Source of the DNA: Puniceicoccales bacterium
GTDB taxonomy: Bacteria; Verrucomicrobiota; Verrucomicrobiia; Opitutales; JAIRLM01
Length of the DNA stretch: 6,110 bases
Reading direction: 5' to 3'
Assembly (NCBI GenBank): GCA_031287845.1
Contig: JAITSI010000093.1
Span: 1-6,110, forward strand
Shown: in pieces, positions 1 to 5,722 of the stretch
Layout of the letters: every line of letters begins with the position of its first letter
Position numbering within the stretch: the stretch's first letter is position 1
Translations under genes and position numbers: made by a program
Notes under the pieces: model-generated
The model's input: the letters and a program-made list of their open reading frames with translations, nothing else
Told to the model about the DNA's origin: nothing
The model's database searches: none

Positions 1-125
1 AGGCCGTTGCGAATGACGTAGACGATGCCACTGAGAATTTTTTGGTCATCCGCACGGGGTTTCCCCCGCGATTTTGGAAAGTGAACCTTCCACCGCTCAA
101 TCACTTCCGCGTCTATCCATTCCAT
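1..125 (-). CDS. IS5-family transposase, N-terminal part (runs off left edge)
   Basis: Reading the minus strand from the ATG at 125-123 gives 41 open codons, beginning MEWIDAEVIERW and ending RADDQKILSGIVYVIRNG. The block 'RADD-x-x-(I/V)LSGI-x-YVIRNGL' is the conserved N-terminal helix region of IS5-family (DUF4096-type) DDE transposases, which bind the element's inverted repeats and catalyse cut-and-paste movement. The catalytic DDE residues would lie beyond the left edge, so intactness cannot be judged. An ATT two codons upstream could also initiate, but the ATG fits. There is no clear Shine-Dalgarno sequence. The gene is head-to-head with a second, different IS5-type transposase starting at 247. 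Family assignment comes from recalled motif similarity only. Confidence 0.72.
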   Translation of the reverse strand, partial: MEWIDAEVIERWKVHFPKSRGKPRADDQKILSGIVYVIRNG

Positions 126-246
126 GGGAATGAAAAAAAGATAGCTGCGCCACCGGTCAACCCTTTTTTGGAGTCCCTATCCCGGACTGTTTTAGGCTGC
201 AACTTTAAAGTTGCGCCGGCGCACCGGGCTCTTTTTGTTGTCAAGC
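126..246. other. Divergent gap between two IS heads, with possible abutting IS ends
   Basis: This short gap separates two transposase starts that point away from each other. It should contain the left ends of both elements. The stretch AGTCC (172-176) and GGACT (184-188) forms a small inverted pair around CTATCCC. Read outward into each element this gives GGGACTCC on the minus side and CGGACTGT on the plus side, which could be the terminal bases of two similar inverted repeats meeting near TAT (178-180). This is inference; no matching right end is visible to confirm the boundaries. Confidence 0.3.
199..222. repeat. Tandem perfect palindromes ahead of the plus-strand transposase
   Basis: GCAACTTTAAAGTTGC (199-214) is a perfect 16-base palindrome, and it overlaps a second perfect palindrome, GCGCCGGCGC (213-222). 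They lie 25 bases upstream of the transposase ATG at 247. Such a site could be a transposase or repressor binding site near the left end of the element, or an mRNA hairpin limiting translation from outside transcription. The sequence shows only the symmetry; the role is inference. Confidence 0.5.
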
Positions 247-574
247 ATGGACAGAGCTATCATCGCAGACGATCTGTGGGAAGAGCTGCAACCATTGCTG
301 CCGGCGCCCAAAGGGCGCCATGGGCATGATGATCGGCTTTTTATCGAAGCAGTCAGCTGGATGTTGAGGACTGGAGCGGCTTGGCGCAATTTGCCCGCTA
401 AATTTGGGCCCTGGCGCACGGTTCATGGACGCTATAGCCGATGGGCCCGGCGCGGGCACTGGAAAAAAATTCTGGAGCTGCTTAAAAAAAATGGTTACCT
501 TGGATGTGTATCCAAACGATAGCACGGTCGGCAAGGCCCATGGGGTAGCTTCTGGAGCCAGGGGCGGGCAAGGG
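247..574 (+). pseudogene. Truncated, frame-broken IS5-type transposase
   Basis: From ATG 247 the first frame gives MDRAIIADDLWEELQPLLP, then a 'HDDRLFIEAVSWMLRTGAAWRNLP' type block and 'FGPWRTVHGRYSRWARRGHW'. This is the typical N-terminal half (DUF4096) of IS5-family transposases with a split reading frame. That frame ends at the stop at 520-522. The similarity continues in the +1 frame as NDSTVGKAHGVASGARGGQ (about 515-571), matching the first catalytic Asp (codon 518-520) and following residues of the DDE domain. The frames meet near an A8 run at 484-491, where slippage or a single-base indel could join them. After about 574 transposase similarity stops and an acetyltransferase begins, so the second Asp, the Glu and the C-terminal half are absent. 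The remnant cannot be an active transposase by itself. No Shine-Dalgarno is evident at 247. Confidence 0.8.
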
Positions 575-625
575 ATGCATCATTCCTCGGCTACACCTTT
601 AGAAGTACGGCCTCGCAGCGTCCCC

Positions 626-1258
626 ATGGAAAGGGACCTGCCCGATCCGGACGTTGTAAATCCGATTCCCGGCATTGGCTACGTCACCCACGTGCGGCCA
701 ACGGTCCGCGATCCCCACATCGTCGTCGGAGATTTTACCTACTTCTCTGACAGGGATTTCGAATCCCATGTAACCCATCGCTACGATTTCTACGGCGACA
801 AGCTGATCATTGGGAAATTCTGCCAGATTGGCAAGAACGTGGAATTTGTGATGAATGGGGCCAATCACCGCCGGGACTGCGTCTCCACCTTTCCGTTCTA
901 CATTTTTGAGGGCTGGGGCGAGGAGGCGCCGCCCCTTGCCGCGATGGGGTCGAAGGGCGACACGGTCATCGGCAACGACGTCTGGATCGGCCAGGACGTC
1001 ACCATCCTGCCGGGCGTACGCGTGGGCGATGGGGCAATCATTGGCATGAAAAGCGTGGTGGGCAGCGACGTCCCGCCCTACACCGTCGTGGCGGGCAATC
1101 CCGCAAGGGCCCTGCGCCGGCGCTTCGACGATGAGCTGATCGCGATCCTGGAAAGGCTGCGCTGGTGGGATAGGCCCATTGGCGAGATCAAGGCTCTAAT
1201 TCCCCTGTTGCACAGCGGCGACCTTGCCGCGGTGAGGGAAAAATTGAGAAATTACTGA
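626..1258 (+). CDS. Xenobiotic acetyltransferase, Vat/CatB family (left-handed beta-helix)
   Basis: The 210-residue product from ATG 626 has the usual length and architecture of the Vat (streptogramin A) and CatB (chloramphenicol) O-acetyltransferases. These are trimeric cytoplasmic enzymes that move acetyl from acetyl-CoA to a drug hydroxyl. Visible landmarks are GDFTYF (35-40), LIIGKFCQIG (60-69), the family signature MNGANHR (76-82) with the presumed catalytic His81, a hexapeptide-repeat coil VIGNDVWIGQDVTILPGVRV (114-133) continuing to SVV (143-145), AGNPA (156-160), and the C-terminal RWWDRPI (179-185). All expected elements are intact. The frame is open upstream to at least 404 through the transposase remnant. 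ATG 575 is an alternative start adding 17 residues, with AGGGG (560-564) as a possible ribosome site; 626 fits the family N-terminus better but lacks one. It ends 9 bases before the convergent regulator stop. Substrate cannot be told from sequence; many environmental members are not proven resistance genes. Confidence 0.92.
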   Translation: MERDLPDPDVVNPIPGIGYVTHVRPTVRDPHIVVGDFTYFSDRDFESHVTHRYDFYGDKLIIGKFCQIGKNVEFVMNGANHRRDCVSTFPFYIFEGWGEEAPPLAAMGSKGDTVIGNDVWIGQDVTILPGVRVGDGAIIGMKSVVGSDVPPYTVVAGNPARALRRRFDDELIAILERLRWWDRPIGEIKALIPLLHSGDLAAVREKLRNY

Positions 1259-1267
1259 GATCCCTCG

Positions 1268-2605
1268 TCATGGCTCGCCTTCCCCGGATGGCCGCTGCGG
1301 CGCACCTCCGGGCTGGGATTTGCCCAAATGAACGGCGTTTTTTTCGATTTCTTCCCCCCGGGCGCGCAGCCGCCGGTAGAATGTGCTCCGTCCCACGCCT
1401 AAAATTTCCGCTGCTCGGCTCCGGTTGCCGCCCGCCATGCGGAGAGCCCCGTCCAGGGAAATTTTTTCCTTCCCCTCCTCTCCCCGCCGCGGGAGAAATC
1501 GGCTGTCCAGCTCTTCGGCCCGAATGACCTCCCCCGCCCGGAGCACGGCCAGGGAGTCGCAGAAATTGCGCAATTCCCGAACGTTGCCCGGCCAGTCGTA
1601 GGCGCAGAGCATGGCCATCGCATCCCCGTGGAGCCGGGGGGGATTGGCATGGGCCCGCAAAAAATGCTCCAATAGCGGGGGGATGTCCTCCCGCCGTTCC
1701 CGCAGAGGCGGCAGGGCCAGGGAAATGACGCCGAGGCGGTAGAAGAGATCCGCACGAAAGTCGCCCCGGGCCACCGCCTCCTCCAGGTTCCGGTTGGTGG
1801 CGGCCAGCAGGCGCACGTCCAGGGCAATGCTTTCCGTTCCTCCCAGCCGCTCGAAGCTGCGACTTTCCAGGACCCGCAGCAGCTTTACCTGGGTTTCCGC
1901 CGGCAGCTCCCCCACCTCGTCCAGCAGGAGCGTCCCCCCCCGGGCCCGCTCGAAGTAGCCCGGATGCCGGCGCTGGGCATCGGTGAAGGCTCCGCGCTCG
2001 TGGCCGAAGAGGGAGCTCTCCACCATCTCCCTCGGCAGCGCCGCCCCATTGACCGCCAGGAAGGTTCCCGCCGCCCGGGCGCTCTGCCGGTGAATTTCCC
2101 GCGCCACCAGCTCCTTTCCCGTCCCCGTCTCTCCGGTCAGCAGGACCGTGGCATCGGAGCGCGCCACCCGCCGCACCAGGTCCAGGACCCGGGCCATGGC
2201 CGGCGAACGGCCGAGGATGATCGCTTGGGTTGCCGCTCCCTTCCTTTCCTCCGCCGTCCGCCGCAGAGCCGCCTCCACCGCATCCAGGTTCAGGGGCTTG
2301 GGAAGGAAATCGGCCGCTCCGGCCCGCATGGCCTGGACCGCCGTGGGAATGTCCCCATAGGCGCTCATCAGAATGCAGGCGGGGGGGCGGGGAAGGGTGC
2401 GGCAGTGGGCCGCGACGTCCAGTCCGGAGCGGCCCGGCATGCGCAGATCGGTCAGGACCAGGTCAAAGGGCGGGTCCGCCCTGCCTAGCAGGTCCATGGC
2501 CTCGCCGCCGGAGGCGGCGAGGGAAACGGCATAGGCGTTCCCCAGGGCGGCGGCGAGCCCCTCCCGCGCGTGCCGCTCGTCGTCCACGATCAGCAGTCGT
2601 TCCAT
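1268..2605 (-). CDS. NtrC-family sigma-54-dependent response regulator
   Basis: This 445-residue protein has the three-part layout of an NtrC-type activator. The receiver domain (about 1-118) shows VDDE (7-10), phospho-acceptor Asp53 in LTDLRMPG, Ser81 and Lys103. The AAA+ domain (about 130-365) has Walker A GETGTGKE (158-165), Walker B GGTLLLDE (223-230), LLAATNRN (267-274), the arginine-finger region RADLFYRLG (284-292) and WPGNVREL (338-345). A Fis-type helix-turn-helix lies at about 385-414, with GNRSRAAEILGVGRSTFYRR. When phosphorylated it should remodel sigma-54 RNA polymerase at -24/-12 promoters. The sigma-54 contact loop reads GAFTDA (205-210) rather than GAFTGA. About 30 hydrophilic residues follow the helix-turn-helix. 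It starts 18 bases after the pyrG stop, so the two are probably co-transcribed; upstream GGGAAAAGG is a weak ribosome site. No cognate histidine kinase is in the window, so signal and targets are unknown. Confidence 0.94.
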   Translation of the reverse strand: MERLLIVDDERHAREGLAAALGNAYAVSLAASGGEAMDLLGRADPPFDLVLTDLRMPGRSGLDVAAHCRTLPRPPACILMSAYGDIPTAVQAMRAGAADFLPKPLNLDAVEAALRRTAEERKGAATQAIILGRSPAMARVLDLVRRVARSDATVLLTGETGTGKELVAREIHRQSARAAGTFLAVNGAALPREMVESSLFGHERGAFTDAQRRHPGYFERARGGTLLLDEVGELPAETQVKLLRVLESRSFERLGGTESIALDVRLLAATNRNLEEAVARGDFRADLFYRLGVISLALPPLRERREDIPPLLEHFLRAHANPPRLHGDAMAMLCAYDWPGNVRELRNFCDSLAVLRAGEVIRAEELDSRFLPRRGEEGKEKISLDGALRMAGGNRSRAAEILGVGRSTFYRRLRARGEEIEKNAVHLGKSQPGGAPQRPSGEGEP

Positions 2606-2623
2606 GGATGGCCTTTTCCCGGA

Positions 2624-4210
2624 TCAGCGGCGCAGGGCGGCGGCGACGAAGTCCCGGAAGAGCGGATGGGGTCGGTGGGGCTTGGACTGGAATTCGGGGT
2701 GGAACTGCACGCCGACGAACCAGGGGTGGTCCTCCACCTCCACCGCCTCCACCAGGCCGCCGGGATGGGTGCCGCCGATGGCCAGGCCGCTATCCAATAG
2801 CCGTTCCCGGTAGGCGCCGTTGAATTCGTAGCGGTGCCGGTGCCGTTCCCTGACCTCGTCCCGTCCGTAGGCCCGGTGCAGCAGGGAGCGCGGCGCGATG
2901 CGGCAGGGATAGCTGCCCAGGCGCATGCTTCCCCCCAGATTGGCGAGGTTTTTTTGGTCCTCCATGGGGGCAATGACCGGATGGGGCGTGGCCGGGTCAA
3001 ATTCCGTGGAGTGGGCCCCATCCAGCCCGGCCCGGTGCCGGGCGAACTCCACCACCGCCAGCTGCATGCCAAGGCAGATGCCCAGGAAGGGAATGCCCCG
3101 CTCCCGCGCGTGGCGGATGGCCAGCAATTTTCCGTCGATGCCCCGGTTGCCAAAGCCGCCGGGGACGAGGATGCCGGCGCAATCTTTGAGCAGCCCCAGC
3201 ACGCTGTCCCCGGTCAAAATTTCCGAATCTACCCGAACCACGTCCAGGCGGCAGCCGCAGGCCAGCGCGCCGTGCTCCAGGGCCTCGTAGACGGACTTGT
3301 AGGCGTCCTGCAGGTCTATGTACTTGCCCACCAGCGCAATTGCCAGCTGCCGCCGCCGCCGGCTTTCCATTTCCCGCACCCGCTCCCAGGGGGAAAGGTC
3401 GCAGGGGCCGGCCTCGAGGGAGAAGCTGTCGAGGATGAAGCGGTCCACGCCCTCGCCGTGCAGCAGGGCCGGCACCGCGTAGATGGATGTGACGTCCAGC
3501 TCCTGGATCACCCCGGCGGCGGGCACGTTGCAGAAGAGGCTCAATTTTTTGCGAATTTCCCCGGTTAGGTGCTTTTCCGTGCGGCAGAGGAGCAGGTCCG
3601 GCTGGATGCCGAGGGCGCGCAGGGTGGCCACGCTCTGCTGGGCGGGCTTGGTTTTTACCTCGTCGGCCATGCGCAGGTAGGGCAGCAGGGCCACGTGGGC
3701 AAAGAGTACGTTGGCGCGGCCCACGTCCAGGGCAAACTGGCGCAGCGCTTCCAGGAACGGCATGCCCTCCATGTCGCCCGCGGTCCCGCCCAGCTCAACG
3801 ATGGCCACGTCCACCCCATCCTCCTCCGCCCGGTGCAGCCGATCTTTGATTTCATCGGTCACGTGGGGAATGACCTGCACCGTCTGGCCGAGGAAATCCC
3901 CCCGCCGCTCCCGGCGCAGGATGGTCTCGTAGATCTGGCCGGCCGATACGCTGTTGCGGCGGGTGAGCCGGGCGTGGGTAAAGCGCTCGTAGTGGCCCAG
4001 GTCCAGGTCCGTTTCCGCCCCGTCGTCCAGGACGTAGACCTCGCCGTGCTGGAACGGGCTCATGGTGCCGGGATCCACGTTCAGGTAGGGGTCCAGCTTC
4101 TGCAGGGACACCCGCAGGCCCCAGCACTCCAGCAGTGCCCCGATGGAAGCGGCCGTGAGGCCCTTTCCCAGCGACGAGACCACCCCACCGGTTACAAAAA
4201 TGTGGCGCAT
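2624..4210 (-). CDS. pyrG: CTP synthase (glutamine hydrolysing)
   Basis: PyrG makes CTP from UTP, ATP and glutamine, the last step of de novo pyrimidine nucleotide synthesis in the cytoplasm. The 528-residue product is close to the usual length. The N-terminal amidoligase domain (1 to about 265) opens with IFVTGGVVSSLGKG (4-17, nucleotide-binding loop), then QKLDPYLNVDPGTMSPFQHG (37-56), DDGAETDLDLGHYERF (62-77), VELGGTAGDMEGMPFLEA (138-155) and KTKPAQ (186-191). The class I glutamine amidotransferase domain (about 288-525) has LVPGGFGNRG (348-357), the nucleophile Cys379 in GICLGMQ, and the catalytic His504/Glu506 in VQFHPEF. All key residues are present. The start matches the family N-terminus, although GGAG lies a little far upstream. 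It heads a likely two-gene unit with the response regulator and diverges from the AsmA-like gene. Confidence 0.98.
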   Translation of the reverse strand: MRHIFVTGGVVSSLGKGLTAASIGALLECWGLRVSLQKLDPYLNVDPGTMSPFQHGEVYVLDDGAETDLDLGHYERFTHARLTRRNSVSAGQIYETILRRERRGDFLGQTVQVIPHVTDEIKDRLHRAEEDGVDVAIVELGGTAGDMEGMPFLEALRQFALDVGRANVLFAHVALLPYLRMADEVKTKPAQQSVATLRALGIQPDLLLCRTEKHLTGEIRKKLSLFCNVPAAGVIQELDVTSIYAVPALLHGEGVDRFILDSFSLEAGPCDLSPWERVREMESRRRRQLAIALVGKYIDLQDAYKSVYEALEHGALACGCRLDVVRVDSEILTGDSVLGLLKDCAGILVPGGFGNRGIDGKLLAIRHARERGIPFLGICLGMQLAVVEFARHRAGLDGAHSTEFDPATPHPVIAPMEDQKNLANLGGSMRLGSYPCRIAPRSLLHRAYGRDEVRERHRHRYEFNGAYRERLLDSGLAIGGTHPGGLVEAVEVEDHPWFVGVQFHPEFQSKPHRPHPLFRDFVAAALRR

Positions 4211-4251
4211 GCTGGGGGCGACTACTCCGCCAAAAGCCAGGCAGCGTCAAT

Positions 4252-4272
4252 GGAAAAGCGGTGGACTTTTCC
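4252..4272 (-). promoter_or_regulatory. Hairpin upstream of pyrG
   Basis: GGAAAAG (4252-4258) and CTTTTCC (4266-4272) can pair in a perfect 7-base stem with a 7-base loop. The element sits 42-62 bases upstream of the pyrG start codon. If transcription begins further upstream it would be in the mRNA leader and could affect pyrG expression. No U-tract follows on the minus strand, so it is not an intrinsic terminator. The role is inference. Confidence 0.3.
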
Positions 4273-4416
4273 CCTGCCCGCGCGACCTAAAATTTTGCTC
4301 CGCCGGGACCATGGCCGGCCTTTGGCAGATTTTTCACCGCGGTTGGAAATCGCCGGGCGGGCCCGGGCTCTTGGGGAATCGCCCCGGATCGGCGCCGCAG
4401 CTTCCCGGGGGCGTGC

Positions 4417-4428
4417 CCATGCGCATGG
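4417..4428. repeat. 12-base perfect palindrome, possible operator
   Basis: CCATGCGCATGG is perfectly self-complementary and lies about 30 bases upstream of the putative -35 box of the AsmA-like gene. That position could suit an operator or activator site. In GC-rich DNA a 12-base palindrome can also arise by chance, so this is weak. Confidence 0.2.
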
Positions 4429-4458
4429 CCAGTCCTGGGCGGAATCGGCGGAAAAGCG

Positions 4459-4487
4459 TTGCCGAGGGCGGGGAAGGTCTGCAATAC
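4459..4487 (+). promoter_or_regulatory. Putative sigma-70-type promoter for the AsmA-like gene
   Basis: TTGCCG (4459-4464) and CAATAC (4482-4487) are separated by exactly 17 bases. They would place the transcription start near 4494, about 28 bases before the ATG at 4522. Matches to consensus are partial, and the stretch is only slightly more AT-rich than its surroundings. Confidence 0.3.
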
Positions 4488-4521
4488 TGGCAAAGTCGGC
4501 GTTGACCGGACCGGTGCCACC

Positions 4522-5313
4522 ATGAGCTTTCTGTTCAATCTCTTTTTCAAGCCAATCCAGTGGATTTTCAGCTTCTTCTTTGGCTTCATCGCGTTCGCGT
4601 TCCTGATCCTGGCGGCGGTTGCCCTGACCTTCAACCTCTGGGCTCCGAAGGCGGCGCCGCTGCTGCTGCGGGGTGGATCCGACTTTGCCCTTGGCGTTGG
4701 CCGCTCCGAATCCAACCTCTTCACGATGAACTTCAACTTCTACGACGTCTCCATCCGGAACGGGTCCCGCTACCCGGTGGCGAACTTTGCCCAGGTGGAC
4801 CGGATCAGCGCGGACCTGCTGTTCCTTTCCCTGTTCACCCGCCGCGTCGTGGTGGAGCGCTTCGCCGTGGACCTGCCCCAGGTGACCTGCGTGCGCGATG
4901 CGGAGGGCCGGGTAAACGTGGCCGAGTTTCTGACGGCAGCGATCGGCGACCGATCCAAATCCAGCACGGGAAGCTTCCGCAGGCGGGCGGCCAGGCCGCG
5001 GCAGATCCGCTTCCGCCACGTGGAAATTCACCTGGGCAAGGTGGTGCTCATGGACTTTTCCGAACAGCCGTCCCATGTCCGGGAAATCGCGCTGAACTAT
5101 TCCTACGTGGCGGATGACGTGGATGCGGAAGCCCTGCTCCGGCGCCTAAGTTCGGACCTGCGGGCCCGGGGAGCTGGCCTGCTGGTCCAGTCCCTGCTCC
5201 ACTCCTTCGCAAACTGGGCGGACCTGTCCTCCATCTCCGGGGATATCCTCCGCTCCAGCGGCCTGGACCGGGGAAACGGCGCCGCCGGCTGGCGTCGGGG
5301 AAAGTCCCGCTAG
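4522..5313 (+). CDS. AsmA-like membrane-anchored envelope protein
   Basis: From ATG 4522 the product has 263 residues. One strong N-terminal membrane segment (about 12-39, rich in Ile, Phe, Ala and Leu) follows a short start and probably anchors the rest on the periplasmic face. The body resembles the N-terminal repeat of the AsmA/DUF748 superfamily: FNFYDVSIRNGSRYPV (71-86), then RISADLLFLSLFTRRVVVER (94-113), VDLPQVTCVRDAEGRVNVAEF (116-136) and IRFRHVEIHLGKVVLMDFS (162-180). The 'variable-domain level, lengthscale, then VVVERF...DLP..RDAEGR.N' order is typical of that family, whose members help move or organise outer-membrane lipids. It is much shorter than full AsmA or TamB proteins. The C-terminus (about 205-263) is Arg- and Ser-rich with no clear domain. 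Upstream in-frame codons reach TTG 4459, but 4522 gives the better N-terminus; no good ribosome site is seen. Family assignment is by recalled pattern and is moderate. Confidence 0.75.
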   Translation: MSFLFNLFFKPIQWIFSFFFGFIAFAFLILAAVALTFNLWAPKAAPLLLRGGSDFALGVGRSESNLFTMNFNFYDVSIRNGSRYPVANFAQVDRISADLLFLSLFTRRVVVERFAVDLPQVTCVRDAEGRVNVAEFLTAAIGDRSKSSTGSFRRRAARPRQIRFRHVEIHLGKVVLMDFSEQPSHVREIALNYSYVADDVDAEALLRRLSSDLRARGAGLLVQSLLHSFANWADLSSISGDILRSSGLDRGNGAAGWRRGKSR

Positions 5314-5414
5314 GGTCAGGACCCGTAAACCCACATTCCACCTCCACCGGGAAAAGTGACCGATACGGACCTGTGGTACAGGAACTTGACTTCTTGAGGG
5401 AAGGGCCGCTCACG

Positions 5415-5442
5415 GGCGCTGCCCGGCGGAGCGGGCAGTGCC
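5415..5442. other. Strong GC hairpin inside the inverted-repeat segment
   Basis: GGCGCTGCCCG (5415-5425) pairs with CGGGCAGTGCC (5432-5442) over 11 positions with one G-U pair, closing a 6-base loop GCGGAG. No U-tract follows on either strand, so it does not look like a standard intrinsic terminator, although it could still end or stabilise the upstream transcript. Confidence 0.55.
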
Positions 5443-5445
5443 GCG

Positions 5446-5478
5446 GGCCGGCCCTGATGGATGCCTCGAGGGCCGGCC
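5446..5478. other. Second GC hairpin with 9-base stem
   Basis: GGCCGGCCC (5446-5454) pairs perfectly with GGGCCGGCC (5470-5478) around a 15-base loop. Each arm also contains the palindrome GGCCGGCC, so the two copies are near direct repeats as well. It lies four bases after the previous hairpin, consistent with a multi-branched fold of the segment. Confidence 0.5.
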
Positions 5479-5640
5479 GGGCCCATTTGGGGACCCTTCC
5501 CCCAGCTCCGCCATGCTCCGCTTCCCCCAGGCCATCGATGCGGCGACACTCCGCGGAGGGGGGTGCTGGAAGGGGCGCCGCCCCATCGTCAACCGGCGGA
5601 CCGGGTTTACGGGTCCTGGGCCCAGGCCAACGCCGAATCC

Positions 5641-5722
5641 GGTGCCCGGGAAGGGATTTGAACCCATAACCTTGCGGCACTGCCGATTGAATCCCGCATG
5701 GCCATTGGCGCCATTCCCGGGG
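5641..5722 (-). pseudogene. Degenerate tRNA-like sequence (type II, Leu-like)
   Basis: On the minus strand the T-arm is recognisable: GGGTTCAAATCCC (5653-5665) has the TTCAAAT loop. It is followed by the acceptor strand CCCGGGC, a discriminator A and CCG (5650 down to 5640) in place of CCA. Upstream, GCCGCAAGGT could form a short variable arm with a GCAA loop, and CAATGGCCA resembles a D-loop with its GG pair. The 5' acceptor strand would be CCCCGGG (5722-5716), pairing at 6 of 7 positions. The canonical T at position 8 is missing, the T-stem has a U-U mismatch, and I cannot form a normal 5-base anticodon stem with a 7-base loop. The acceptor and variable-arm style recall tRNA-Leu. Either a decayed tRNA gene or a 3'-end tRNA fragment left by an integrated element would explain this. 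Confidence 0.45.

Larger units (their letters stand above)
4211..4521. other. Divergent intergenic region between pyrG and the AsmA-like gene
   Basis: These 311 bases hold no convincing gene; open frames here are extensions or shadows of the neighbours. The region must carry promoters for both flanking genes. It contains a hairpin in the presumed pyrG leader (4252-4272), a 12-base perfect palindrome (4417-4428), and a plausible sigma-70-like promoter for the plus-strand gene (4459-4487). On the minus strand TTGACG (4250-4245) followed 17 bases later by GAGTAG is a weak pyrG promoter candidate that would leave almost no leader. No -24/-12 sigma-54 site was recognised here. Confidence 0.6.
5317..5618. 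repeat. 302-base segment bounded by a perfect 16-base inverted repeat
   Basis: CAGGACCCGTAAACCC (5317-5332) is exactly the reverse complement of GGGTTTACGGGTCCTG (5603-5618). Just inside, CCACCGG (5344-5350) can pair with CCGGCGG (5593-5599) with one mismatch, and CCCTTCC (5494-5500) can pair with GGAAGGG (5568-5574). With the hairpins at 5415-5442 and 5446-5478, the whole segment can fold as a closed, branched structure. It could be a small non-autonomous transposable element with terminal inverted repeats, or a structured non-coding RNA closed by a long terminal helix. No target-site duplication is evident at the outer edges (tagggt on the left, ggccca on the right), which weakens the transposon reading. 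It codes for nothing recognisable. Confidence 0.7.

Noticed and set aside
1256..1270. Bidirectional terminator between the convergent acetyltransferase and regulator genes
   Set aside because: Only 9 bases separate the two stop codons, and no hairpin with a U-tract is visible at the junction.
2834..3568. Long open frame antisense to pyrG (244 codons), and similar long frames at 3569-4525 and 2230-2823
   Set aside because: They lie entirely or mostly opposite strongly conserved coding sequence, have low-complexity composition and no recognisable motif; GC-rich DNA routinely leaves such frames open.
4480..4510. Sigma-54 (-24/-12) promoter at CTGGCAAAGTCGGCGTTGA
   Set aside because: The TGGC and TTG parts are present, but the spacing and the GC at -12 do not fit; a sigma-70-like pair just upstream fits better.
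4222..5076. Minus-strand open frame of 284 codons over the AsmA-like gene and the pyrG upstream gap
   Set aside because: It overlaps the better-supported plus-strand gene, which has a membrane segment and family-like pattern. The antisense product is charged low complexity with no known domain.
5317..5365. RNase P RNA, because CCGTAAACCC and a following CCACC resemble a conserved stretch of that RNA
   Set aside because: The other universally conserved blocks, such as GAGGAAAGTCC, are missing, and the upstream sequence that would have to carry them is the AsmA-like coding region.
5641..5722. tRNA-Sec or another intact tRNA, suggested by a TCA triplet in ATTCAAT
   Set aside because: The flanking bases do not pair into an anticodon stem, and the 8-base acceptor and long variable arm of tRNA-Sec are absent.
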